Source: Brevibacillus brevis | GTDB lineage: Bacteria; Bacillota; Bacilli; Brevibacillales; Brevibacillaceae | Length of the DNA: 64,000 nucleotides | NCBI RefSeq assembly: GCF_031583145.1 | Contig: NZ_CP134050.1 | Coordinates: 323,501-387,500, forward strand | Direction: 5' to 3' | In this document: piece after piece, positions 35,021 through 43,810 of the stretch | Position numbering within the stretch: position 1 is the first letter of the stretch | Layout of the letters: each line of letters begins with the position of its first letter | Made by a program: the position numbers and the translations under genes | Notes under the pieces: generated by a model | What the model was told of the DNA's origin: nothing | Databases searched by the model: none | Seen by the model: only the letters and a program-made list of their open reading frames with translations

Positions 35021-36073
35021 ATGTCACGTTTGCAGGAGTTTCGGGACGTAATGGATCAGATCAAGACAGCTTGGCGGGAGGGTCAAAAGACCGCCTTGCT
35101 CATGCTCATGAATGTTCAGGGATCGGCGTACAGGCTGCCAGGCACGAAGGTCATGATGGCGGAGGATGGCCGCATCTATGGAACGATCAGCGGGGGCTGT
35201 CTGGAGAGCGATTTGTTTGGCTGGGCGGAAAAAGCGATGCAGTCAGGTGAGCCGCGCCTCCAACGTTATGACCTGAGCGAAAGCGAAGTGTGGAGCCTGG
35301 GCATCGGCTGCAAGGGCTCGCTGGAGGTCGGCATCCTGCCTGTGGATCCCCACGATCGCTTTTGGCGACAGGTAGACGAAGCTTTGCAGCGGGAAGAGAG
35401 CCTGGCGTTGCTTTTGGAAATCGTGGACGGGGCACGTGTGCTGCTCAAGCAGGACGGTTCTGTCGCGGGTGACGTGGAGCAGCTGCCCGAGGCCGTTTTG
35501 CGCCATGCAAAAGAACGCTTTTCCCGCCAAACCCGCGCGGAAGTGTTCACGTTCGGCGGGCGGCGGTTCCTGATTGACGCCGCGAAGCCGAGCGAGCGGT
35601 TGGTAGTGGCCGGCGCGGGGCTGGATGCCCGGCCCGTCGTCGAGCTGGCTTCCCGAATGGGCTTTTCCGTCACGGTGCTGGACCCACGCAGCGGGTTCAA
35701 CAATCCCGAGGCTTTTCCGGCCGCCGTTCGGCATCTCGTTCAGTCGCCGTCCGAGGCCGATCCAGCGGAGCTTCCGGGCAGCTGGTGGGTGATCATGAAT
35801 CATCACTTGGAGCGCGATCAGCAATCGCTCGATTTGGCTTTGCGAAGCTCACCCAGGTTTATCGGGGTATTGGGCCCGCTGTCGCGGACGGAGGAGATGC
35901 TGTCCGGAATCAACCGCAGCCTGACCAGCGGGCCGATTCATGCGCCGATCGGGCTCGACCTCGGTGCCGAAACGATGGACGAGGTAGCCATGAGCATCGT
36001 CTCGCAGCTTATGGCGGCCAGAAACAGCAGGGATGCGCTGCCCCTGCACGGAAAGAGCAAAATCCATGCCTAG
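35021..36073 (+). CDS. XdhC/CoxI family molybdenum-hydroxylase maturation protein
   Basis: 350 residues, ATG 35021 with AGGAGGAGG upstream. The N-terminal XdhC domain carries GSAYRLPGTKVMM, ISGGCLESD and GIGCKGSLEVGILP (Cys residues in the usual places). The C-terminal Rossmann domain carries LVVAGAGLDARPVVELA. XdhC proteins bind molybdenum cofactor, sulfurate or protect it, and insert it into xanthine-dehydrogenase-type enzymes; the target is almost certainly the CoxL-type subunit encoded 3.7 kb downstream. The stop overlaps the mocA-like start by eight bases. Confidence 0.92.
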   Translation: MSRLQEFRDVMDQIKTAWREGQKTALLMLMNVQGSAYRLPGTKVMMAEDGRIYGTISGGCLESDLFGWAEKAMQSGEPRLQRYDLSESEVWSLGIGCKGSLEVGILPVDPHDRFWRQVDEALQREESLALLLEIVDGARVLLKQDGSVAGDVEQLPEAVLRHAKERFSRQTRAEVFTFGGRRFLIDAAKPSERLVVAGAGLDARPVVELASRMGFSVTVLDPRSGFNNPEAFPAAVRHLVQSPSEADPAELPGSWWVIMNHHLERDQQSLDLALRSSPRFIGVLGPLSRTEEMLSGINRSLTSGPIHAPIGLDLGAETMDEVAMSIVSQLMAARNSRDALPLHGKSKIHA

Positions 36074-36683
36074 GATTGGAGCGATCATTTTGGCTGCCGG
36101 CCTGTCCAGGCGCATGGGAGAGGCCAAGCAGTTTTTGCCGGTGAACGGAAAGCCGCTATTTCGCCACGCGGTAGACAGGGCAATCGTCAATGGCCTGAGT
36201 CCGGTCCTGCTGATCGGCGGAGAGCACGTCGAGCGACTCAGACAGTTGACGGGTGACGAGCCGCGAGTGGAAGTGCTGGTCAACCCATCGTATGCGACGG
36301 GCATGGCGTCTTCCTTGCGAACGGGGATCGAAGCAGCAGCCGGGCGGGTGGATGCGGCGCTGGTGTTTTTGGCTGACCAGCCGTACGTGCCGAACGAAGT
36401 GGTGCAGGCGCTGATCCGGACGTACGAGGAGAACTGGAAGAGGGGGATTCGGATCGTTCGGCCTGTGTACGGGGAAGCAGCCGGCCATCCGGTTCTTTTT
36501 GACGCGTCTTTGTTCGGGGAGCTTGCACGCGTGGCAGGGGACCGGGGCGGCAAAGAAGTGGTCGAGAAATACAAGGCTCAGACGCAAAATGTCCCTTTCT
36601 CGTGCGCGAGGTGGAATCTCGACATCGATACGCCGGAAGAGTACCGGCAGCTGCAGCAGGCGATACGGCATCGTCCGGAATAA
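36066..36683 (+). CDS. mocA: MocA-like nucleotidyltransferase (molybdenum cofactor cytidylyltransferase)
   Basis: 205 residues from ATG 36066, overlapping the xdhC-like stop (ATGCCTAG). The N-terminal motif IILAAGLSRRMGEAKQFLPV is the nucleotide-binding signature of the MobA/MocA family; later ADQPYVPNEVV and GHPVLFDASLF fit MocA rather than MobA. It should convert Mo-molybdopterin to the cytosine dinucleotide form used by xanthine-oxidase-family enzymes, consistent with the neighbouring cox-like subunits. PucB of B. subtilis is the nearest functional comparison. Confidence 0.9.
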   Translation: MPRIGAIILAAGLSRRMGEAKQFLPVNGKPLFRHAVDRAIVNGLSPVLLIGGEHVERLRQLTGDEPRVEVLVNPSYATGMASSLRTGIEAAAGRVDAALVFLADQPYVPNEVVQALIRTYEENWKRGIRIVRPVYGEAAGHPVLFDASLFGELARVAGDRGGKEVVEKYKAQTQNVPFSCARWNLDIDTPEEYRQLQQAIRHRPE

Positions 36684-36901
36684 GGCGATCAGGATTTATC
36701 CGGTGCGCAGGAGCATCGGGTAAGTCCTTTTTTGCTCCAAAGGCAAAGCCGTGCCCCGATGCCAAACCGTATTACTGGTTAGACATCAGGGCACCATTCT
36801 ATTTTCATGCAGACAAGAGAAAAGGATCTCTCGCCTGCGGAGAAAGCGCTTTCGATTTATGATACAAAGCAAGCAAAAAGTGCGAATCTTTTGGAAATTT
36901 C

Positions 36902-37822
36902 TTACATGACATCTCTGTTTTGCTCTTCGAAGTACCGGATGGTGAAATCCCGCAATTCGCGGGCAGCCATGGTGAGGTAGCGGCCTTTGATCCAGGATAG
37001 ACCTACGACCCGTTTGGAGTAGTGATCGACGATTGGCAAATAGACAGGGGTATCCCTTTTTTCGGACGCATGGGTATGCCAGTGATCTGGGTACGTCCAC
37101 CAATGCTCGGGGACGAGCGCGACACCGAGGCCATTGTGAACCATCCGCAGAATCACTTCGGCGTCGTTGCACTCAAAGGCGATGTTCGGTGTAAATCCGG
37201 CTTGCCGGCACATGTTGGTGGTCGTTTCCGTCAGCTCGTATGTTTTGGTCAAGCTGATGAACGTCTCTTCCGCCGCCTCCTGAAGCGATACTTGCTTTTG
37301 GCTTGCCAGACGGTGATTGGGGGGCACGGCGAGAAACATGTTCTCGGTCAGCAAAGGGACGCTCTGGACGCGCACTTCCTCAATCAGCGGATGGGTGATG
37401 GCGAGGTCGACCTCTCCCCGTTCCAACAGGTTTTGACATTCTTGGGTCGTGCCTTGCAGCAGCTTGACGTTGACGTGAGGATGCCGCCTGAGAAAGGAGC
37501 TGAGCAGCTCAGGCAGCAATCGGCCCGTCGCTGCTGCCAGGAATACTTGCCCCCGCTCCAAGCCGGTGAGGTCGGCGAGCTCGTGCTGGCCTTCCTCCAG
37601 CTCGGAAAAAACACGTTCGACGCGCTTGAGAAAAGCCTGGCCAAAACGGTTGAGACGGATTTGCTTGCCGTGGCGGTCAAAGAGCGGGACTCCCAAATGC
37701 TTTTCCAGCCGGCTGATCATTTTGCTCAAGGAAGGCTGGGAGATATGCAGCTCTTCGGCAGCCCGGGTCATATGTTCCAGGCGAGCGACGACCTGAAAGT
37801 ATCGCAGTTGAAGCAGATCCAT
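36902..37822 (-). CDS. LysR family transcriptional regulator
   Basis: 306 residues from ATG 37822 (GTGGGAG upstream; six extra in-frame codons possible). N-terminal winged HTH MDLLQLRYFQVVARLEHMTRAAEELHISQPSLSKMISRLEKHLGVPLFDRHGKQ; C-terminal substrate-binding fold (~90-300). Divergent from coxG with 129 bases between the starts, the classic arrangement for a LysR activator of the adjacent operon. The C-terminal domain would bind a substrate or product of the hydroxylase pathway. Confidence 0.93.
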   Translation of the reverse strand: MDLLQLRYFQVVARLEHMTRAAEELHISQPSLSKMISRLEKHLGVPLFDRHGKQIRLNRFGQAFLKRVERVFSELEEGQHELADLTGLERGQVFLAAATGRLLPELLSSFLRRHPHVNVKLLQGTTQECQNLLERGEVDLAITHPLIEEVRVQSVPLLTENMFLAVPPNHRLASQKQVSLQEAAEETFISLTKTYELTETTTNMCRQAGFTPNIAFECNDAEVILRMVHNGLGVALVPEHWWTYPDHWHTHASEKRDTPVYLPIVDHYSKRVVGLSWIKGRYLTMAARELRDFTIRYFEEQNRDVM

Positions 37823-37858
37823 AGGCACTCCCACTTTCATATGTCGATTTGTCTATTG

Positions 37859-37872
37859 AATCATAAATGATT
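37859..37872. promoter_or_regulatory. dyad in the LysR-coxG divergent region
   Basis: AATCAT-AA-ATGATT, a perfect palindrome, overlaps a possible rightward promoter (TTGAAT 37857-37862, 18 bases, TAAATT 37881-37886). It is the likely LysR or repressor site. Confidence 0.5.
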
Positions 37873-37951
37873 ATGTATTTTAAATTATATAAAATCAAGG
37901 CTAAACTGGAGGAAACGGCAACAAGATGCCAGCTGGGGAGTGACGAAATCA

Positions 37952-38398
37952 ATGAATCTAGCGGGTGAGACCACCTTTAAAGAGACCGTTCAGAATATTT
38001 GGGATGCTCTGCATAATCCGGAAATACTGAAAGGCGCGATCCCGGGCTGCGAACGTCTGGTCCTGAAAGAAAACGGCGAGTACGACGTCGTGTTGAAGCT
38101 GGGAGTGGCTGCGGTAAAGGGAGAGTACATCGGCCAAGTGAAGCTGGAAGATGTCGAGGAAGGCTCCCATTACATTTTGCTTGCGGAAGGCAGCGGTTCT
38201 CCTGGACACGTGAAGGCGAAGATGGATTGCAAGCTGGTTCCGACCGACAAAGGCTGCACGCTGACGTGGGACTGCGACGCGGAAGTGGGCGGTATGATCG
38301 CCAGCGTAGGCGGACGCGTGCTGGGCGGGATTGCGAAGTTCATGGCCGGTCAGTTTTTCAAAGCGATCGAAAAACAAGTCAAGAGTGGGGGAGCGTAA
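37952..38398 (+). CDS. coxG: CoxG family (SRPBCC) protein
   Basis: 148 residues from ATG 37952; a GTG four codons earlier (37940) is possible. The START/SRPBCC fold shows MNLAGETTFKETVQNIWDALHNPEILKGAIPGCERL, the characteristic CoxG N-terminus, and ends with GGRVLGGIAKFMAGQFFKAIEKQ. In carboxydotrophs CoxG recruits the hydroxylase to the membrane. Here it is the first gene of a coxG-M-S-L order and meets coxM at adjoining bases, so it likely serves the same role for this enzyme. Confidence 0.9.
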   Translation: MNLAGETTFKETVQNIWDALHNPEILKGAIPGCERLVLKENGEYDVVLKLGVAAVKGEYIGQVKLEDVEEGSHYILLAEGSGSPGHVKAKMDCKLVPTDKGCTLTWDCDAEVGGMIASVGGRVLGGIAKFMAGQFFKAIEKQVKSGGA

Positions 38399-39277
38399 AT
38401 GAAACCAGCCGCCTTTGAATATTTGCGCCCGTCGAGTTTGCAGGAAGCGCTTCAATTTCTCTCCGAACGGGGGGAGGATGCGAAGATCATTTCCGGAGGA
38501 CAAAGCCTGATTCCCGTATTGAACATGCGGCTCTCGACGCCGAAGTACCTGATTGATATCGGCCGAGTGGAGGATCTCTCCTACATTCGCGAGGAGGACG
38601 GTTACCTCGTGATCGGCGCGTTGACCAGGCACCGCGATGTGGAATGCTCGCCCTTGGTGAAAGAGCGCTGCCCGCTGTTGGCCGAGGCCGTCCGCTGGAT
38701 CGGGCATCCGCAGATTCGCCAGAGAGGGACCATCGGCGGGAGCATCGCCCACGCCGATCCGTCGGCCGAGCTCCCCTGCGTCATCGCCGCTCTGCGGGGA
38801 GAGATCGTCATCGCGCATGCAGACGGCGAAGAAACGGTGTCGCCGGACGAGTTTTTCCTGACCTATTTGCTGACCTCCTTGCAGCCGGACCAGATGGTAA
38901 AGGAGCTGCGCTTTCCGATTATGCCGGAGACGAGCGGGTACGAATTTACCGAGCTGTCCCGCCGCCACGGCGATTTTGCCCTGGTGGAGATCGCGGCGGT
39001 GGTTGATCTGGATGAAGCAGGCGAAATTTCGTTGGCCAGACTGGCTGCCGGCGGTGCAAACCCGGTGCCTTGCGTACTCACCGACGCGGAAGAGTTTTTG
39101 ATTGGCAAGCGGCCTGACGAAGAAGTGCTGGAGGAGGCAAGCGTGCTGGCGAGCGAGCAGGTGGAGCCGGACGGCGACTTGCACGGCTCGGTGGAATACA
39201 GACGTTCGTTGGTGAAGACATTGACCAAACGAGCGTTGCAAACGGCAATCAAACGGGCGGGAGGGGCAGCGAGATGA
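38399..39277 (+). CDS. coxM: molybdenum hydroxylase FAD-binding medium subunit (CoxM-like)
   Basis: 292 residues. The start at 38399 follows the coxG stop directly, and its own stop overlaps the next ATG (ATGA). The FAD-binding fold of the vanillyl-alcohol/xanthine dehydrogenase medium-chain family is marked by ISGGQSLIPVLNMRLSTP and TIGGSIAHADPSAELPCV, with the C-terminal CO_deh_flav_C domain beginning near residue 180 (FTELSRRHGDFALVEIAAVV). It passes electrons from the FeS subunit to an acceptor. Confidence 0.94.
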   Translation: MKPAAFEYLRPSSLQEALQFLSERGEDAKIISGGQSLIPVLNMRLSTPKYLIDIGRVEDLSYIREEDGYLVIGALTRHRDVECSPLVKERCPLLAEAVRWIGHPQIRQRGTIGGSIAHADPSAELPCVIAALRGEIVIAHADGEETVSPDEFFLTYLLTSLQPDQMVKELRFPIMPETSGYEFTELSRRHGDFALVEIAAVVDLDEAGEISLARLAAGGANPVPCVLTDAEEFLIGKRPDEEVLEEASVLASEQVEPDGDLHGSVEYRRSLVKTLTKRALQTAIKRAGGAAR

Positions 39278-39759
39278 ATACGAGGGAAATAACCGTTACG
39301 GTAAACGGCAAACAGGTGACGGAGACAGTCGAAACACGCATCCTGCTGGCTGATTTTATTCGCGACCAGTTGAATCTGACCGGTACGCACCTCGGCTGCG
39401 AGCACGGCGTCTGCGGGGCGTGTACGGTTCTGGTGGACGGAAAGGCCGCTCGCTCTTGTCTAATGCTCGCCGTTCAAGCGGACGGCTGCACCATTGAAAC
39501 GGTCGAATCGCTGGCAAGCGAGGACGGCAGCCTGCATCCGCTTCAGCAAGCGTTTTCCGACAATCACGCTCTGCAATGCGGCTTTTGCACCCCCGGATTC
39601 CTGATGACGCTGGTCGATTTCCTGAATGAAAATCCGAGCCCGTCCGAAACCGAAATCCGCGAAGCCATTTCCGGAAACCTGTGCCGTTGCACGGGGTACG
39701 CCAACATCGTCAAAGCGGTCGAGCAGGCTTCCAGGACGCTTGCCGGACAAGGAGAGTGA
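39274..39759 (+). CDS. coxS: molybdenum hydroxylase 2Fe-2S small subunit (CoxS-like)
   Basis: 161 residues, start overlapping the coxM stop. The N-terminal plant-type ferredoxin cluster ligands lie in CEHGVCGACTVLVDG plus a later Cys. The C-terminal four-helix cluster has CGFCTPGFLM and NLCRCTGYANIVKAV. Both [2Fe-2S] sites appear complete. It shuttles electrons from the Mo site of the large subunit to FAD. Confidence 0.95.
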   Translation: MNTREITVTVNGKQVTETVETRILLADFIRDQLNLTGTHLGCEHGVCGACTVLVDGKAARSCLMLAVQADGCTIETVESLASEDGSLHPLQQAFSDNHALQCGFCTPGFLMTLVDFLNENPSPSETEIREAISGNLCRCTGYANIVKAVEQASRTLAGQGE

Positions 39760-39763
39760 ACCG

Positions 39764-42121
39764 ATGGCAACTCTAATGGGACAAAGCTTGAGACGGAAAG
39801 AAGATTATCGTATGGTGACCGGGACGGGTAAATTCGTGGCGGACATCAAGGTGACGGGCATGGTTGAAGCGACATTCGTCCGCAGCACGCACGCCCATGC
39901 CAAGATCAAACACATCGATGTGGAAGCGGCCAAAGCCATGGATGGCGTATACGCCGTCTACACCGGGGCCGATCTGATCGGCAAGGTCAAGCCGCTCACG
40001 CAGATCGAGTCGCATTGCCGACTTCCAAAGCACATCGAGGATCAGATCCAGCCGATCATGCTCCACAACGAGGAGCCTGTGCTCGCCCAGGGAAAGGTCA
40101 TGTACGTGGGCCAGAGCGTAGCGGTCGTGGTAGCGAAAAACCGCTACGTCGCGGAGGATGCGGCAGCGCTGATCAAGGTCGAATACGAACCGCTGCCGGC
40201 CGTTGTCGACCCGTTCAAAGCGCTGGAAGAGGGAGCTCCGCTGGTCCAGGACCATCTGGAGAGCAACCTGCAATCGTACTTCCACTTGCCGGTCGGAGAC
40301 TATGAGGAAGTCCGGAAAAAGGCGGACCATGTGCTGAAAGGACGGTTTACGTCCCCGAGGGTATCCTCCAATCCCATCGAAACCCGTGGCGTGGTGGCGA
40401 CCTACGATAGCCGAAGCGATCATTTGCATATCTGGTCCTCCACGCAAATGCCGTTCGAGGTGCGGCATTACGTGGCGAAAATTCTGGGCCTGATCGAACA
40501 GAACATTCGCGTGACGGCGCCGGACGTGGGCGGCGGTTTCGGTCCAAAGGGCGGCCTTTACACAGAAGAAGTCATGCTGGCTTATCTGGCCCGAGAGCTG
40601 AACCTTCCCATCCGGTGGATCGAAGACCGGGTGGAAAGCATGAGTGCGGCTCGCCATTCCCGCGACCAAATCCACGACATCGAAGTCGCCTTTACGAACG
40701 ACGGCACAATCCTTGGGCTACGGGACGAATTCGTTCTCGACGTAGGGGCGATCAACTACTTCGCCCTTACCTGCGCGTACAACAGCGCGGCGCATTTCCG
40801 CGGGGCGTACAAAATTCCGGTGTTCGACCTCACCTGCCGCATCGCACTGACGCACAAGACTCCCAACGTTCCGTACCGTGGTGCGGGCAGGCCGGAAGTC
40901 GTCCTGGCGATGGACCGGATGGTCGACATGGTCGCCCGCCACCTGGGCATGGATCCGGCCGAAGTCATGCTGAAAAACATCATCCCTGCGGAAGAAATGC
41001 CGTACAGCCAGGGCATGTACTACAAGGATGGCGGCGAGCTCATCTACGATAGCGGCGACTATCCGGAAGCGCTGCGGATGGCGTTGGACATGGCCCGCTA
41101 TGAGGAAATTCGGGCCAAGCAGGAAGAGTGGAGAAAGGAAGGCAGATACGTCGGAATCGGGGTTTCCTCCAATGTGGAAGGGACCGGCGTAGGCCCGTTT
41201 GAAGGAGCGAAGGCGGCCATCGACGCCTCGGGCCAAGTGATGATCCACACAGGCTCGTCTCCGCAAGGTCAAAGCCACGAGACGGTCTTCGGACAAGTCG
41301 CCGGGGATGTGCTGGGTGTCGGCCTGGAGAAAGTGACGGTCAAATGCGGAGATACGTCGCTCCTGGGCTTCGGGGCAGGGACGTATGCCAGCCGAAGCGC
41401 CGTAAACGCGGGCTCCGCGACCCATCTGGCGGCCGAGAAGCTGCGGGCTAAGGTGCTGGAAGTAGCAGGAAATGTCCTCGGCGTAGCCCCGGATGTATTG
41501 ACAATGAAAGACGGCGTCGTGTACGCGGCAAACGATCCGGACAAAAAGCTGACCTTTGCGGAGGTGTACGAGGCTTCGCTCCCCGGCATGCGCTGCAAGG
41601 TGCCGGATGGCATGGAGCCGGGACTGGAGGCTACGCACTACTTCGTGCCGCCGACCGTTACGTACTCCTCGTCGGTTCACGTCGCCGTAGTGGAAGTGGA
41701 TGTCGAGACGTGCTTCGTGAAGCTGAAAGACTACTGCATCGTGCACGACAGCGGCCGCGTGATCAACCCGATGATCGTCGAAGGCCAGGTCCAAGGCGGT
41801 TTTGCACAAGGGGTCGGGACGGCCCTGTACGAGGAGGTCGTCTACAACGACAACGGTCAGCTGCTGACGGGCACGTACATGGATTACTTGATGCCGACCG
41901 CGATGGAAGTGCCGAAAGCGGTGCAAGGGGAGCAGGAGTACTACTCCACGCGCAATCCGATCGGCGTCAAAGGGGTGGGGGAGAGCGGCGCGATCTCGTC
42001 GCCTGCCGCGATCGCCAATGCGGTCGTAGATGCCCTCGCTCCGTTCGGGATCAAGATCGACCGTCTGCCGGTCAGTCCGAACCGAGTCTTCCAACTGCTG
42101 CAAGAGAGCCAAAACACTTAG
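39764..42121 (+). CDS. molybdenum hydroxylase large subunit, form II CoxL-type
   Basis: 785 residues from ATG 39764 (AAGGAGAG upstream), four bases after coxS. Xanthine-oxidase-family Mo-binding subunit: GGGFGPKGGLYTEE, the active-site loop VPYRGAGRPE (~residue 370) and the terminal GVGESGAISSP with the catalytic Glu (~738). Form I CO dehydrogenases carry AYxCSFR with the Cu-binding Cys; this protein has the PYRGAGR version, so CO oxidation should not be assumed. Aromatic N-heterocycles, purines or aldehydes are the likelier substrates. Co-located XdhC and MocA supply the cofactor, the ACS transporter may supply the substrate, and LysR controls expression. Confidence 0.93.
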   Translation: MATLMGQSLRRKEDYRMVTGTGKFVADIKVTGMVEATFVRSTHAHAKIKHIDVEAAKAMDGVYAVYTGADLIGKVKPLTQIESHCRLPKHIEDQIQPIMLHNEEPVLAQGKVMYVGQSVAVVVAKNRYVAEDAAALIKVEYEPLPAVVDPFKALEEGAPLVQDHLESNLQSYFHLPVGDYEEVRKKADHVLKGRFTSPRVSSNPIETRGVVATYDSRSDHLHIWSSTQMPFEVRHYVAKILGLIEQNIRVTAPDVGGGFGPKGGLYTEEVMLAYLARELNLPIRWIEDRVESMSAARHSRDQIHDIEVAFTNDGTILGLRDEFVLDVGAINYFALTCAYNSAAHFRGAYKIPVFDLTCRIALTHKTPNVPYRGAGRPEVVLAMDRMVDMVARHLGMDPAEVMLKNIIPAEEMPYSQGMYYKDGGELIYDSGDYPEALRMALDMARYEEIRAKQEEWRKEGRYVGIGVSSNVEGTGVGPFEGAKAAIDASGQVMIHTGSSPQGQSHETVFGQVAGDVLGVGLEKVTVKCGDTSLLGFGAGTYASRSAVNAGSATHLAAEKLRAKVLEVAGNVLGVAPDVLTMKDGVVYAANDPDKKLTFAEVYEASLPGMRCKVPDGMEPGLEATHYFVPPTVTYSSSVHVAVVEVDVETCFVKLKDYCIVHDSGRVINPMIVEGQVQGGFAQGVGTALYEEVVYNDNGQLLTGTYMDYLMPTAMEVPKAVQGEQEYYSTRNPIGVKGVGESGAISSPAAIANAVVDALAPFGIKIDRLPVSPNRVFQLLQESQNT

Positions 42122-42213
42122 GATAAAAGATAGAAGAAAAAGAGGCGCATCCACTCGGTGTAAGAGGTTCTCTTTTGAATCACAAAATGAAAAAAATCAT
42201 ATGAATTAACAAA

Positions 42214-42259
42214 AGAAAAAGCATGACCATTCACATGTAGAATAGGTCATGCTTTTTCT
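42214..42259. terminator. bidirectional terminator between coxL and the lipoprotein gene
   Basis: AGAAAAAGCATGACC (42214-42228) pairs perfectly with GGTCATGCTTTTTCT (42245-42259), with T runs on both strands. Confidence 0.92.
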
Positions 42260-42327
42260 CTAAATTTCAACTTTGTTAAAAATACGCTTCTATCTTTGGC
42301 ATCAGCTTTTATTTAACCTCCATTCAT

Positions 42328-42993
42328 TTAATCAGTGACTTTTTTAAGTTCAAAAGATGTTGCCTCCAATAACAAGATAAGCCTATCATTATTAACAATA
42401 AAAAAACTTAGAGGTACGCCAAGTTTTGTAGAAGAGTCATTGATTACTATGTATTTTACCTTATCATTTAAATTTATATTTAAAGCATCGGGATCTGTTT
42501 TAAATAAACGATAAAACGAGTCTGTGTTATAGCATGTAAAGTCAAGCCTATATAATGGATTCTTGAGTTCATGTTGATAAACATTATAGTTTTTAAGTCC
42601 TTTTGATGAAAAGAAGTCTTTTTTGATTATAAATTCATCACCAATAATTTTTTGCCCTGTTGGATATTCAGAAGCATCATTGTATGAATTTGCAAACCCC
42701 AAAAGTTTCTCAACTTTCCAAGTTCCATAGAAAGACTTTTCAGTTTCACTATCCAAATTTGTAAATACATCATCACAATATTCAGCGGTATTTTTGGGAA
42801 TAATGGACTCATCCGTTTCAGACTCATGCTCACTGGTAGTACTTGTTTGAGAAGCATTTGCACCTTTGGAAACAGTTGCATTTTCTACGCTATTATTCGA
42901 AGTATTTTTTGGAGTGGGTGTTTTTTCAACACTTTCACAAGCCGATAATAGCATCAACATTATCGTAATACAAACCAATAAACTTTTTTTCAT
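42328..42993 (-). CDS. orphan lipoprotein of unknown function, AT-rich
   Basis: 221 residues from ATG 42993 (GGGTGTGCAAT upstream; three earlier codons possible). MKKSLLVCITIMLMLLSACES is a lipoprotein signal with lipobox LSAC. A Ser/Thr/Asn-rich linker (~20-65) precedes a ~150-residue domain containing KSFYGTWKVEKLLGFANSY and YRLDFTCYNTDSFYRL, which recalls small lipocalin-like or lysozyme-inhibitor-like surface domains, but I do not recognise it. Codon use is strongly AT-biased compared with every neighbour, which suggests recent acquisition. Confidence 0.65.
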   Translation of the reverse strand: MKKSLLVCITIMLMLLSACESVEKTPTPKNTSNNSVENATVSKGANASQTSTTSEHESETDESIIPKNTAEYCDDVFTNLDSETEKSFYGTWKVEKLLGFANSYNDASEYPTGQKIIGDEFIIKKDFFSSKGLKNYNVYQHELKNPLYRLDFTCYNTDSFYRLFKTDPDALNINLNDKVKYIVINDSSTKLGVPLSFFIVNNDRLILLLEATSFELKKVTD

Positions 42994-43457
42994 ATTGCAC
43001 ACCCTTTTTTTACTAACCTGCCTCGTTAAAAAAGACTACTATTGAATTTTGACAAACGTAAACTTCTAACGAGATTTCTTTTCCTTTGGAATGCTCTCTC
43101 TTATTTCATATAAATTATATCCTTTATGTCAAATACTTTATCAGTTAAACCGATCCTTTGTGCAGGAGTTTTCTTATTATCCCCTCTGCCGAACGGAAGA
43201 CAGTTGATTTATCATGCGATTTTCTATACCAAATATTTATAATCCTTGACATATTAATAAAAATCAGGGTACGAGAACCGTTGCGATTCCGTACCCTATT
43301 TGTGCTGCAAATTCAATTGCTGGGATTCAGAAGAGAACGTCTTACACTCCTTGGCGCCTCTTTTTCTTTTGTGCCCGAGGGAGGGAAGCTCGTTCTAGCG
43401 GCATGTATTCTGTCATAGCATGGGATGGAATAAGGCTCACGAAAAAATGGTAGAAGG
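42994..43457. other. AT-rich intergenic region with one hairpin
   Basis: 464 bases without a convincing gene. AGGGTACG (43266-43273) pairs with CGTACCCT (43290-43297); on the minus strand it is followed by GATTTTTATT, so it would terminate leftward transcription. No promoter is obvious apart from a TTGACA near 43248 without a matching -10. The region separates the AT-rich lipoprotein from the truncated hydrolase. Confidence 0.4.
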
Positions 43458-43466
43458 GTGATTGCG

Positions 43467-43700
43467 GTGAAGCTCTCCATCAGTCTCAAAACCGGTATCG
43501 AAATGAAGTTTGTGGCGGCCGGGCCACAGGATGCACCGGTCCTGATCCTCCTGCATGGTCTCACGGATTCCAGACGGTCGTGGTCGCTGTCTTTGCCTGA
43601 GCTGTCCAGAGAGTATCGCGTATATGCGCCGGACTTTCGCGGGCATGGCGATTCCGACGCGCCGGACAACGGCTATACTCTTACGGGCTTCGCGATTCGC
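43467..43700 (+). pseudogene. 5' fragment of an alpha/beta hydrolase gene
   Basis: GTG 43467 has AAGGGTGAT upstream. The first ~77 residues are a good alpha/beta hydrolase N-terminus (KFVAAGPQDAPVLILLHGLTDSRRSW, YRVYAPDFRGHGDSDAP), after which similarity stops at GYTLTGFA. The nucleophile Ser, acid and His are absent. The frame runs on through a terminator hairpin into the antisense of the arsR gene, so the rest was removed by a deletion whose junction lies near 43700. Confidence 0.75.
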
Positions 43701-43723
43701 ATAGCCCAATATTCGCCGAAAGC

Positions 43724-43767
43724 AAAAAGGGATTCCTTCATTCGCCGGAATGAGGAATCCTTTTTAC
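43724..43767. terminator. long terminator hairpin downstream of the arsR gene
   Basis: AAAAAGGGATTCC (43724-43736) and GGAATCCTTTTT (43754-43765) plus inner TCATTC/GAATGA around GCCG form a near-continuous stem with one bulge; T-rich on both strands. Confidence 0.85.
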
Positions 43768-43810
43768 TTGGCAGGCATTCGTTTTTGTTCACGCGACAGT
43801 TCTCTGTTCG

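Noticed and set aside
39764..42121. Annotation of the hydroxylase as CO dehydrogenase
   Set aside because: The active-site loop is PYRGAGR (form II), lacking the Cys of the AYxCSFR motif of true CO dehydrogenases.
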